64,000 nt of DNA, from positions 30,001-94,000 of the forward strand of contig JAFFSR010000353.1 in assembly GCA_017163975.1 (NCBI GenBank), read 5' to 3'. The notes under the pieces are model-generated. The model did not search any database and was not told the origin of the DNA. It worked only from the letters and a program-made list of their open reading frames with translations. The DNA is from Anastatus disparis. Its lineage: Eukaryota > Arthropoda > Insecta > Hymenoptera > Eupelmidae. Positions 36,701 through 46,380 of this stretch are shown one piece after another. Every line of letters begins with the position of its first letter. Within the stretch, counting starts at the first letter, position 1. The position numbers were made by a program, and so were the translations under genes.

Positions 36701-37103
36701 GCGCTTGAGATATGAATACCCTTGCTCTTAAGTTAATGTTTCTTCTACAGATTACGCATTATTCAACTTAACTAGCGCATTGGTAACAACAGCAACAATG
36801 TCCGCACGGTAAAAATGCTATCTCTATTCCTTTATCGAAGCAAACTTTACATTTATTTTGTGAAGAATTTTCTTTAGTAATTATATTTCGAAGGAAGCGG
36901 CAGCGACTATTCCATTTCTTATGTTCTGATAATGAAGCTTCACCAATTTCCCACCTATAGATCTCTGTAGAGCATTCAAAACAACGTACTTTGTCAATTT
37001 CACCTGTATAATAAAATCCTGCGGTGGCCAGATCTTTAGGTTTTAAAAAAGTCAAAGGCCAGTTTTTAAAACTGTCAAGACAACTTTGCTCCATATGATA
37101 CAT
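36675..37103 (-). pseudogene. IAP-like protein: one BIR domain plus RING finger
   Basis: Inhibitor-of-apoptosis homologue, a family that binds caspases and acts as a RING ubiquitin ligase. ATG at 37103. The BIR domain (residues about 8-70) has DLATAGFYYTG and the zinc ligands in the order C-x2-C-x16-H-x6-C (CFEC, EHKKW, SRC). The RING follows at about residue 84: CKVC, eleven residues, CGH, then two further cysteines, and a last pair CVIC after a gap. Two in-frame TAA codons lie between the sixth and seventh RING ligands, so translation would stop before the RING is complete. It begins 6 bases after the stop of the Polinton integrase on the same strand, consistent with element-borne cargo. 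Baculoviruses and other insect viruses also carry IAPs. Confidence 0.85.
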
Positions 37104-37109
37104 GAGTAC

Positions 37110-38025
37110 TTATTGGACTGATGTTTTGTCGATCCAACTATTATGAGTACTATCAAAGCCGAGCCACTTTACGTATACTTGATTCCCACGTCTCTTTAGA
37201 ACTTTTTCTACAAGATAAACGTCTGGATACTTGACTTTCTGAAGTTCTTCCTCGTAGAAGCCACCAGCGATTGATTGATCTTGATAGTCTTTGAGACGGT
37301 ACGTTGTCGGCTGCGTTGCTTAAACTTGTTCAATCGTGAATATTTCAGCAGACCAATTAGGTGTGTATCCTTTTTCGAATACTTGTTTCAACTTGCTTAC
37401 TCGTACTTTATCACTAACCTTGAATTTTGCTTTTTTTCTCACAACTTTTTGACCAAATCGTGCGCGAAACTGAGATGCATTTGCAACTGTAACATCTTTT
37501 GGTTTAGTAGCAATCGTTCGATGTTTTGTATTGTTGTAAGATTTTATCAGATCAGGTAAAATATCGATCCATTTATAGTTACCACGTAAGCTGAACTTCA
37601 TCCACATTTTGTGTTTGAGGGTACGATTGAAGCGTTCGCAAATGGATGCTTTGAGATTACTATACGTTGAGTAGAAGTTAATCTTGTATTGTTGCATAAG
37701 ATTTTTAAAATTAGTATTATAAGACTCTTTGCCTTTATCTGTTTGTTAATTTTTTGGAACTTGTCCTTAACGTATTATAGATTTCATCGCATCAGAGACT
37801 TCAGCTCCGGTTTTTTGTTTTACAGGAACGGTCCGTGCGTATTCTCAAAAAAACATCTATAACTGTAAGCATGTATTTGTAACCTTTGTTATCTCGGGAA
37901 TAAGGTTCCATCTCTACAAGATTAGCTTGCCAAGTTTCATCTAAAACTCGCACATCAAATGTTCAACGGAGATAGCGACGTCTGGCAGGTTTACGAAGCT
38001 CTTCAACAACTCTTTCGTGTTCCAT
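37110..38025 (-). pseudogene. Polinton P2 integrase with C-terminal chromodomain
   Basis: Retrovirus-type integrase that would insert the element. ATG at 38025. The catalytic core spans about residues 30-200: first position WQANLVEM, where the family's aspartate reads asparagine, second QTDKGKE, third SICERFN. It is followed by SYNNTKHRT and an SH3-like region (DKVRVSKLKQVFEKGY). The C-terminal chromodomain-like module is VEKVLKRRGNQVYVKWLGF, ending TAA at 37110. Defects: TGA near 37960, a frameshift at a T-run near 37850 and stops near 37790-37740 and 37320. No N-terminal HHCC finger is visible. Confidence 0.85.
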
Positions 38026-38050
38026 GGTCACAGAGTTAATAATTGCTTAA

Positions 38051-38449
38051 TTACAGCAAATTAACTTTTATACTCTGAATATTTCTTTTAATTTTAGCAT
38101 CTTGCATCCAATTTTTAATTAGCTCGTATGGATCTTCAATGTCTACATTAATTTTTTTCAGCTTCTCATCATTCTCATCCTTTAGCTTTTGCAGTTCTAA
38201 TTCTGATGCGTTAAGATCATCTCTTAATCCAGGAGTGACTATGTATATACTCTGGACTTCAGATGTAATCAAACCTTGCAGTGTATTAAAATTAACGGCA
38301 TCATTTGATTGCTGAGGAGTGGCAACATTGCATAACCTTTTATTTTCTACATCGAAATGTCCATCTTTTGTCAGTTTATAGCCAATTTTGGGAGGTTTTC
38401 GACTACCCTCGCTTCGTTTAAGATTATGTCTGAATACATCGACGCTCAT
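38051..38449 (-). CDS. Conserved Polinton protein (MSVDVF start)
   Basis: ATG at 38449, open for 132 codons to TAA at 38051, no interruption. Starts MSVDVF and contains PPKIGYKL, DVENKRLCNVATP and NDAVNFNTL, followed by a C-terminal charged region likely to form a coiled coil (ELQKLKDENDEKLKKI). I recognise this as a small protein recurrent in insect Polintons. A virion role is possible but unproven. It sits between DUF8207 copy B and the integrase, all leftward, with 31 bases to copy B and 25 to the integrase. Confidence 0.65.
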   Translation of the reverse strand: MSVDVFRHNLKRSEGSRKPPKIGYKLTKDGHFDVENKRLCNVATPQQSNDAVNFNTLQGLITSEVQSIYIVTPGLRDDLNASELELQKLKDENDEKLKKINVDIEDPYELIKNWMQDAKIKRNIQSIKVNLL

Positions 38450-38480
38450 TTTGATAATGTAACGAGTTTTAACTTGCAGC

Positions 38481-39320
38481 TTAATATATATAGCCAGCTT
38501 CACGTAACTCTTCGATGATGGAATGAAACTCGTTAGTGTGACTAGGATTACCAGCTGCTTTTTCAGCAACTAATAAACGAAGTCGATCAACTAGCTCGTT
38601 TGGATCATCCCAGAAGACATAATAAAACTTGGTATTTTTTCTTGCAATTTTATATCTAGGTAGCGAACCTCCTTTTTTACCGAATAGAGGAGCAATAATG
38701 CTGACAAACTTTTAACTAGTATGCGAACGAATTCCTTCATCGTTCCTGAAACGTTTTTTATGAGTATTTGTCAGTTCCAAGATCTTTTGATAATTACCTA
38801 AATCTTTTTGAGTTACTAATTTTTGAGATGGATGCTTCTCAACAAGCAATTCGTACAATCCTCGAGTTTTTGGGAACTTTTCAGTTCCTAATTGCATATA
38901 AGTTTTTTCAATATATATTGGTGTATTACCGAGAAAAAGTTTATCACCCTCCTTACGTACACCATAACCTTTATCCAATTCTCTATAATGTAAAACTTCT
39001 GTAAAATCTTCGCTAGCAGATTCAAACGAGGTCTCGAGAAAATGCGAGGAATCATTTTGTATAGTATTCTCCAATTCTTCGTCGGATTCAGATTTTTTAA
39101 CTTCAGGTAGAATAATTTCTTCTTCAGGAATGAGTCTTCTTTTTCTCTTGCTTTCAAAAGCAATCTCTTTAAGTGGGTCAATGATAAGTTTAAGAGTTTG
39201 TTGAACAACTCTTTCTGTAATCTCTTTTCCATATTTTAACATATGATACTTGCGTTTTACAGCATTACGCGCTTGAATAAGTTACTGGAGTAAGGCTTTC
39301 TTTTGTTTAAGGTCTGCCAT
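38481..39320 (-). pseudogene. DUF8207-like Polinton protein, copy B
   Basis: ATG at 39320, TAA at 38481. N-terminal lysine-rich helix (RNAVKRKYHML), an acidic middle, core GYGVRKEGDKLFLG and TRGLYELLVEKHPSQ. The C-terminal region has FWDDPNELVDRLRLL and ELREAGYIY. Two in-frame stops are visible, one about 12 codons after the start and one near 38714. Domain order and length match copy A, so the element carries a duplicated gene. Function unknown. Confidence 0.75.
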
Positions 39321-39361
39321 GCTATCTCTTTGAGTCCAAAAGATAGATTGATGAATCTCTG

Positions 39362-40216
39362 CTAAGTATGAATTATATTTATAGCAAAACAATCAAAATC
39401 CTTTCGATATCTACCAGCATTTAGTGGACTATCTTTGTCAATCATTAGAAATCCATATTTATCATCTATCCAACATTTGGAACACAATTCTTTGAAACGT
39501 AAAAAAGTCATGTCAGAGTTAACATTATCGTCGTATAAATATCTCAGATTAACATCATGTTGACGAAAGATAACTAAGAGATCAACATTATCTCTTATAA
39601 GGTGTTTTGGGATTCGAGCATAAGACTGGTAATAAGAGGTAGAAGCAATCAACGTTCTTGTGTCTACCCATACAGAAGTATGCCCTGATGTGTTCTTGTT
39701 TTTCACAAGCTACATCGTCGAAGATCATTATAGAATTTGGAAGAGCGTTATCCGGAGATATTACTGATTCGTGTTCGCTAAATGGAAAGTATTGCATACC
39801 TTCCAGTGACTCTAAGAGCTCTTTCAAAAACTTATATTTCGCTCGATTAAGAGATTTTGAAGTTTAAAAAATTGTAGTAGATTAATGCTCGCAGGAAAAT
39901 TGTTGAAAATAAATTAACCAACACTTGGAATACGAGCCAGCTGTTTTATTTTAAATAATAAAACAGCTGGCTCGTATTCCAAGTGTTGGTTAATTTATTT
40001 TCAAGAGATTTTGAATATACGTAGACATTCTCAAATCTTAAACTATTAGGATGTGTTATGAGTGCGAGTAGTTTTACCACAATTAGATGGTCCTTAAAAT
40101 ACACCTCTTATACTATCTGGAAGTAAATTTCCATGTTTCTTTGATTCATTCTCTTGCTCCAAAATATCATCAAAATTTGCTATCGGAAGTTTTACAGACT
40201 GCTCTTTGAAATTCAT
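39362..40216 (-). pseudogene. Polinton P2 packaging ATPase
   Basis: FtsK/HerA-type genome-packaging ATPase, expected to drive DNA into capsids. ATG at 40216 (MNFKEQ). Walker A GPSNCGKT near 40085-40062 is intact but directly preceded by a stop. Walker B-like SIMIFDDVACE lies near 39735. The conserved downstream region SYARIPKHLIRDNVDLLVIF and the C-terminal FLMIDKDSP lie at 39630-39400. A 141-base palindromic insertion (39862-40002) separates Walker A from the rest, and a frameshift occurs near 39640. Confidence 0.83.
39862..40002. mobile_element. Perfect palindrome inserted in the ATPase gene
   Basis: About 50-base arms around TTTTATTTTAAATAATAAAA form an essentially perfect inverted repeat (TTGAAAATAAATTAACCAAC to its complement ending at 40002). 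Thirteen-base direct repeats AAGAGATTTTGAA flank the segment at 39849-39861 and 40003-40015, as for a target duplication. Origin unknown. Confidence 0.8.
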
Positions 40217-40368
40217 CTCGACAGACACAAACTGCGACTGTTCGATTAACTATGAATACGGTGCTTATATTAAATTATAATTATTAATAATTATTTATTA
40301 TAATTAATTATTATATTATATAATAAATTTCATATACCCGATGGATTAGTTATCCTTCGAACTTCAAG

Positions 40369-40899
40369 GTGTTATGATCATATATCGACGACGCGACGAC
40401 GCGGTCGTGGTTTGCTTAATAAAATCATTAATAATCTTCCACTGGAACTTCATCTACCAGGATATCAATATTGTGGACCAAGGACAAAATTAGCCAAACA
40501 TTTAGCTAGAGGTGATCCAGGAATCAAAATTACAAATCTATAAAACCTAGTAAGTGTGCTAGTAAAGCTATCTTCTCTGCTTTAGAGGGTGCTCAAAGTG
40601 CTGTGAGAAAAGCAGGTGGTAAACATATTCCAACTGAAGTAGGAGGATTCTTACCATTCCTCGTACCTGTCTTTGCATGTCTAGGTGCAATTAGTAGTTT
40701 AGCAGGTGGTGCGGCTGGTATAACTAAAGCAATTAATGATTCAAAAGCTGCTCAGAAACAATTAGAAGAAAAACAAAGACATAATAAAAAGATGGAAGAA
40801 ATAGCTTTAGGTAAAGGTCTTTATTTGAAATCTTACAAGACAGGACTGGGTCTTCATATAATGTCTGATTTAAAAAAAAAGATCCGCAAAGTACTGTAA
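40369..40899 (+). pseudogene. PLA2-like / membrane-active minor virion protein
   Basis: First rightward gene of P2. An arginine-rich start leads into LELHLPGYQYCGPRTKLAKH, resembling the calcium loop of parvovirus/Polinton phospholipase A2 domains. The catalytic His-Asp segment expected next is missing, and a stop follows near 40540. The frame shifts and continues from about 40546 to 40899. That part has a glycine/alanine-rich hydrophobic helix (FLVPVFACLGAISSLAGGAAG), a helical EAA/K-rich segment and the end motif GKGLYLKSYKTGLGL, typical of the adenovirus pX/VI-like minor proteins of Polintons. Role inferred: endosome escape and DNA-capsid contact. Confidence 0.7.
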
Positions 40900-40903
40900 G
40901 TTA

Positions 40904-41335
40904 CTGCAAAGAGCTTTGACTGATTATGATCTCATAAAGTATACTAAAATACTGAAAATTTTAAATTTTCGAGGAGTTTTCATGCGAAATGCTTCACCAA
41001 AGAGTGGACCTCATTATCACAAAACAGCGATGGTTAATCTTCATGATGTTAATGGACCAGGTACACATTGGGTAGCTTATCAAAAACGAGTCAAAAACGT
41101 TGTTCATTTCGATTCTTTTGAAGACCTTCATCCATCATTGGATTTAATGCTATACTTGGGAGTAGACGAGGCCAAATATAACTATGAGAGGTATCAAGAC
41201 ATTGATTCATTCAATTGTGGTCATTTATGTTTGGAGTTTTTGAATAAAAAAACTCATAAAAGAAAAGTTAAATTAGTTTTCTCTCATTATCCATTGAACA
41301 ATCATGAAGGATTCATTGACGCTAAGCTTTTCTAG
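40904..41335 (+). CDS. Adenovirus-type cysteine protease (Polinton PRO)
   Basis: Ulp1/adenain-like maturation protease. The frame is open from 40874 to TAG at 41333 with no interruption. No ATG lies before 40982 (MRNASPK), yet family-like sequence starts earlier (about 40904, before TDYDLIKYTKIL), so the original start may be lost or reached by splicing. Catalytic residues in order are His in GPGTHWVAY, Asp in HFDSFED, Gln in RYQDIDSF and Cys in FNCGHLCLEFL. It is among the best preserved of the P2 genes, overlaps the penton start by about 30 bases and follows the minor virion protein by a few bases. Confidence 0.85.
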   Translation: MQRALTDYDLIKYTKILKILNFRGVFMRNASPKSGPHYHKTAMVNLHDVNGPGTHWVAYQKRVKNVVHFDSFEDLHPSLDLMLYLGVDEAKYNYERYQDIDSFNCGHLCLEFLNKKTHKRKVKLVFSHYPLNNHEGFIDAKLF

Positions 41336-41989
41336 TACATCATCAGTGCTCGAAGCTCAGTATTTTCCTCTGATCGAACTTTCACCCGATAAGAACTATG
41401 TTCTTGGATTAATTGGTCTTTCTACCTTCAACTCAATACCTAACATCGATAGTAGAAATAATAAGTTCTACGTTGGTAAGGAAGAAATTTTATTACCGAC
41501 TGGAAGTTACGAAATTAAAGATATAAAAAATTATCTTCGTGAGGCACTATTATCAAAAGGAATTTCAATCGATATAAAATCCAATAATAGTGCACTACGT
41601 TGTGTTATAACCTGCAATCATCCTATTGATTTTTGACCGCAAGATTCCATAGGTTTATTGTTGGGTTTTACTTAACGTGTTCTTACAGAAAAAATCGCTC
41701 ACCATTCTGATTCACCTGTAGCTATTTTGAAAGTTAACGCATTCCGAGTTGAATGCAACATAACCTCTGGCGCCTATATAAACAATTGACGAGTGCATAC
41801 CATACACGAGTTTTTTCCTGCAGTTCCACCGGGATATAAGATCATCGAAGTTCTATCTCCAGTCATTTATCTTTCGATCAGCGTCAAGAGTATGGATCAC
41901 ATTCAAATACGGATAGTCGATCAAGACGGACTTATAGATTATTATTAGACGAAATTATTACAATAAGATTACATCTTAAACAAACGTAA
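41304..41989 (+). pseudogene. Polinton P2 penton-like capsid protein
   Basis: Single-jelly-roll minor capsid protein candidate. ATG at 41304 inside the protease end. Conserved N-terminal region LTLSFSSTSSVLEAQYFPLIEL, then FNSIPNID, KFYVGKEEI and PTGSYEI. The same frame continues after stops at about 41634 and 41691 and near 41789, through SPVIYLSISVK and IVDQDG, to a TAG near 41946. A frameshift there leads to the end at TAA 41987-41989. The TAA overlaps the ATG of the next gene (TAATG). Confidence 0.72.
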
Positions 41990-42144
41990 TGGGAATCGTT
42001 TACAACACTAAAGTTGGTAGAGGCTATATAAGTAAGTCAACATGTCGACCAGTCATCAGTCGTCGAATGACAAAGAAAGCACTAACACGGCAAAACATTC
42101 AGTTCCTAAGAAGTCTCGGACTGAGAATCCGTGGTGAAAAGTAA
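41989..42144 (+). CDS. Small basic Polinton protein, 51 aa
   Basis: ATG at 41989 shares its A with the penton stop (TAATG). Open for 51 codons to TAA at 42142, no defect. Sequence is very basic, with RGYISKSTCRPVISRR and an end motif NIQFLRSLGLRIR. I recall similar short basic proteins between penton and capsid genes of insect Polintons, which could be a DNA-condensing or capsid-bound peptide; this is inference. The overlap argues for coupled or leaky translation of a compact virus-like transcript. Confidence 0.6.
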   Translation: MGIVYNTKVGRGYISKSTCRPVISRRMTKKALTRQNIQFLRSLGLRIRGEK

Positions 42145-42174
42145 CTTGTATATTCTTCTGTTGTTTTCAAAAAT

Positions 42175-43401
42175 ATGGAAGGAATTTGGGGCATACAGTC
42201 GGGAGTGAAGTTCGATGAATCTGTTGAACATTATGAGGTGCATGCTCATCAACCTTATTCTGTATCTTCATTTAATAATAGTGATGAGATTCGTATATCT
42301 ATTCAACCTCAAGACTTATGTCTTCTACCGTCCCATAGTTCACTCCACATTTGTGGTAGAATCGTGAAATCTGATGGAGCCGCGGTAGCTAATACGGTCC
42401 TAGTCAATAACGCCATCTGTCGCATGTTTGAAAAAATCCAATATGAAATCAATGCTGTAGAGATTGACAAATGTAAAAATGTTGGTTTAATTACACTCAT
42501 AAAAGGATGGCTTTCCCTTTGTTCTAGTCAAGAATCAATTCTTGAGAACGCTAGTTGGGTTGATGTAGATGAGAATCAAAGAGTAAACGACGAGGCAGGT
42601 TACTATAACTTATACATTCCTCTTAGTATGATTTTTAGTTTCGCTGAAGACTATCGTAAAATTGTAGTTAATGTGAAACATGAACTTATACTGACAAGAT
42701 CTAGGAATGATTTGAATGCTGTAGTTCAGACGCATCATGAAAATAGATACAAAGATTTTAAGATCGATTTACAAAGAATAGAATGGCTTATGCCCTATGT
42801 AATATTATCGAATGCCTACAAACTTCGCTTACTCAATCATATTGAAAAAGATGAACCGATCGCAATGAGTTTCCGCAGTTGGGACTTGTACGAGTATCCG
42901 CTACTTCCAACCACATCAAAACATGTTTAGACTGTTAAAACTTCTAACCAATTGGAAAAGCCACGTTTTGTCATTCTATGTTTACAAACGAATCGAAAAA
43001 ATGTAAAAACAGCCAATTTGAGTTACTTTGATCACTGTAACATAAGCAATGTAAAGCTTTTCCTTAATTCGCAATACTATCCATATGGAAATCTAAATTT
43101 AGATATTGAACATAATCAGTTTGCTATGTTATACGACACGTATGCTAATTTTCAACCTGCGTACTGTGAAAAAGATGCCGAACCGCTTTTAAAAAAGCAA
43201 GATTTCATTGACTAAATGCTGTTGATCGTAATCGGTTGCTCTAAATAAAATGAGTCTCTAAAATGCGCTCCTGTGGATGTTTGCTTGGAATATGAATCAA
43301 GAAATAAAATTCTTGCGGGAGCATCCGCTTACTGTTTGATCATACACAATCGCATAGTCGAGTACAATCCTGTCAATGGCAATGTACGAAAGCTTGTCTA
43401 A
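42175..43401 (+). pseudogene. Polinton P2 major capsid protein (double jelly roll)
   Basis: Hexon-like major capsid protein. ATG at 42175; one frame runs 408 codons to TAA at 43399, interrupted only by TAG 42928, TAA 43213 and TAA 43246, with no frameshift. Recognisable blocks: GIQSGVKFDESVEHYE, a hydrophilic HAHQPYS, SWDLYEYPLLPT, NSQYYPYGNLNLD, and the terminal HNRIVEYNPVNG. Length matches the family. Starts 30 bases after the small basic gene. Nonsense-only decay suggests the element was intact until relatively recently. Confidence 0.85.
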
Positions 43402-43429
43402 GTGGTGGGGAATAGTTATAAATTGGATG

Positions 43430-43431
<2 letters not shown>

Positions 43432-43490
<59 letters not shown>
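43432..43490. repeat. (TA)n microsatellite
   Basis: Uninterrupted AT run 31 bases after the major capsid gene. Confidence 0.95.
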
Positions 43491-43494
<4 letters not shown>

Positions 43495-43528
43495 GTAATA
43501 GCAAGCCGTATTCGGTGGAATACCTATA

Positions 43529-43770
43529 GACCATGCTAAATTTGTATAAGCATTGCATACGTTCATGCTAATATCTCGACGATATTCTCTCTGTCAATGC
43601 TCCCCTAGGGAGTATTAGCAGATCTATACTCCCTAAGGGAATATTGGACAGTTGAATATCGCCGAGATATCGCTCAGCATGGCCGTATGTGACGCGAGTG
43701 ACATCGATTTGTAGGTTAGTGAAAACGAAAGAATGTCATTAGATATGTCAATGCTTATACAAATTCATAT
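43529..43770. repeat. Nested inverted repeat
   Basis: AATTTGTATAAGCATTG at 43538 is matched in inverted orientation by CAATGCTTATACAAATT near 43750. Inside, ATATCTCGACGATATTC pairs with GAATATCGCCGAGATAT, and CTCCCTAGGG-type segments lie near the centre. Could be a MITE or an element terminus. No gene. Confidence 0.6.
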
Positions 43771-43930
43771 AAAATCTTAACGTTGAAGAATGTTTTATTT
43801 AAAACATTTTTCAAAGTTCAACAGTTAATTCTTAAAACTATTAACTTATTTTTACTAAAATATATATCATTAATTTAAAAAAATCATTCTCATAGATTTT
43901 CATACGGCCTACAACGACATAAACTTATCT

Positions 43931-44056
43931 ACGTAACTTGGGAGTCCGAAGGATTCTGAATCCAGGCTTGGCTAAAGTGCTTCTCGCTTGAGTAGCAGTA
44001 GGTCGAGGGTGCGCAGTTGTGTCGCCTGTATTTACCTTCGCACTTCCGAGTTACGT
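43931..44056. mobile_element. Short hairpin MITE
   Basis: The ends ACGTAACTTGGGAGTCCGAAG and CTTCGCACTTCCGAGTTACGT are near-exact inverted copies enclosing 126 bases. Non-coding. Target duplication unclear. Confidence 0.65.
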
Positions 44057-44932
44057 ATATAACTAATATTACACATACACGTATACAATATTCCCTTATA
44101 TTATATTACACTCATTATTTTTATTTAAAAACTTTAAATGATTTTTCTCAAAGTCAGAGTTAGTTACTCTTAGCGTTAAGATTATAGCGGGAAAAAAGTT
44201 AAGAGCACTGCTTTTGCTATTCATCGTTAAGACGCTTTCACATATCGTTTCGGGGACAGGTGTGCTGATACCTTTACGAATTTTAACTCTTACTTTTTTA
44301 ATCAGTGAAATTTTTACTGAATTATCAGTGGAATAAAAGAGACACTGCAAGTTCAGTTGAATTTTTAATAATTTTCTAGTGGATTAAAGGAGACACTGAA
44401 CTTCAAGTAAATTTTTTACTGATTTTTCAGTAAAATCATATCCGCTGAATCCAATAGTGAAATTTTCACTGAATTATATTCAAGAGTACGTGTATAAGAA
44501 TACCGTAACCATACAAAAAAAATAAAGTATTGAGAACATTTTGAAAAAATTTAAAGTTATTCTACATACAAACATACACTTTTTTTATTTGGTATTTTTT
44601 CGTATCTCTTGTAATTAAAAAAATATGAAAAAAATGAAAAAAAACCTATTTTTGTACAAAAACCGCTATATCTTGATCAATTTTAGACCTAGGAGAAAAG
44701 AATAAAAATGATTTTACAGTTCAGTAAAATACCTTTGAAACAAGCTGTTTAAAATAGATAAGAACTTAAATTTTGATTAGTAATTTACCATTAAAAAGTC
44801 CTTACGAATAACTTAAAAATGAGTGATCGCATATTTCTGTACGACCATTATTTGGTGAGATACAAGACTCTTAAGCTAGTATTTCATTCCTCAAGCGTGG
44901 CTTCGTTTTTTCAGATTCCACTTTTTACATAC

Positions 44933-44936
<4 letters not shown>
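44057..44936. other. AT-rich spacer with short CACTGAA repeats
   Basis: 44325-44430 holds two imperfect copies of GTGGA(A/T)TAAA(A/G)GAGACACTG 51 bases apart plus several ACTGAATT/ACTGATTTTTCAGT motifs. Nothing coding is supported. Confidence 0.5.
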
Positions 44937-44999
<63 letters not shown>

Positions 45000-45118
45000 C
45001 AGTTTTAAGAAAATATTTTACGATTAAGGTACCCCTTTCCTCTTCCTCTTTTGTTCTTCTTCTCTTCCTCTTTTGTTCTTCTTCTCTTCCTCTTTTGTTC
45101 TTCTCCTCTTCCTCTTCT
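44937..45118. repeat. (TA)n microsatellite and 22-bp pyrimidine repeat
   Basis: TA run 44937-44996. At 45034-45118, three to four copies of CTTCCTCTTTTGTTCTTCTTCT form a 22-base pyrimidine-rich tandem repeat. Confidence 0.9.
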
Positions 45119-46380
45119 CCACATTTTAGCTAATTTTGATCCTTATCTGTTTTCCCATTTTTTCGCTATTTTACGTTATTTTCACTCTTCCGCAGCTCAT
45201 CCTCTGTAATCCTCAACTGTTCCTTTCTTTTTTTTCAATTTTTATATAGGTATATATTCATGTTTATATGTTGATGAGTTTATGTGTTTATTGGCTCAGT
45301 AACTAAGTTAAAATGATTCATCCACAGAATAATAAATGATTTTTGTACGTATTTGTTTTATGTACAAAGACACGTTAGAACTTGATGTAATAGTTATTAA
45401 TGTTTCGCACAGTATTACATGAAATATGATATATATGATATATAAACATAATTAAATAGTGCACATAAATTTTAGTAAATGGGTATGGGTTGCGTACACG
45501 TTGCGTAATCGAAAAAAGATTCATTAAGTATTTAAATATAAATACAGAGCAATGAGACGGAAGTGAGTTTGTTTTTGTGCTAAACGCTTTCCTTGCACAT
45601 TTTTTTATATATACGTAGATCATTGTTTTTTTAATTTTCTTGAGCGCGAGCCTTGAGCTACATAATTTATTTAATAATAGCGCTGCATTCAAATACACAT
45701 ACATATAGGTATATTTCGATACACATACATATATATTATTGTATTGTTGCTTGTATTTGTCTTTGCTTGTGTTACCCGGCCGCTCATTTTCCTCTAGCTT
45801 CATTATACTTTAGCACTATGCTTCCTGTGACTCCATATTATGCAAAGCTGTTTTTTTGTAGATATAATATAAATAAATATTTTAAGTGCGCTGAACATTT
45901 TATATTCCTACTTGTGCTCGCGTGGAATATATCACCATGGTGTGCTACCTTAGTGCGAGCTCATTCGTAGTCACCGCAGAGCCATTTGCATTTATCGACG
46001 GAAGAGATTCGTCGGCATACAATAGCTTGCACATTTTTTACTTTTGCTTTAGCGTGCATCTGACATTGCAAAAATTTTAATTTTTAGCTCTCAAGTATTA
46101 CGGACGTGTTATATAAAATTAATTGACTATTAGACAATCCTATTTATTATAAGTAAATTTTTGTAGTAGCGCTAATCCAACTTAGCTTTGTGTTTTTTAC
46201 TTCTTGATAATTATAAAGCATTTGACAATTTTTTTCCTTTTGTTGTAAGCTAGAGTTATCGTGTAGGAAATTCTTATTTTAACCTTCTGAGATAGGACCT
46301 TATCACAGCATAAATTATTAATAATAAAAATTTTTTCTCGTGCGAACCCTTGTGTAGTGTAACCGTCTTTTATTGTAAAT
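45119..46380. other. Non-coding stretch, nothing recognised
   Basis: AT-rich. The open frame on the minus strand at 45375-45803 is tyrosine/isoleucine-rich low-complexity sequence without motifs and is not called as a gene. 46190-46380 could be the leader or promoter of the gag-like gene that follows. Confidence 0.4.

Noticed and set aside
9363..43401. A single Polinton spanning the 9.4-kb polymerase and the P2 genes
   Set aside because: They are separated by about 19 kb of unrelated elements and no matching terminal repeats were seen. It remains possible but unsupported.
45375..45803. 142-codon minus-strand open frame
   Set aside because: Low-complexity Y/I/K-rich translation, no motif, no family, AT-rich background.
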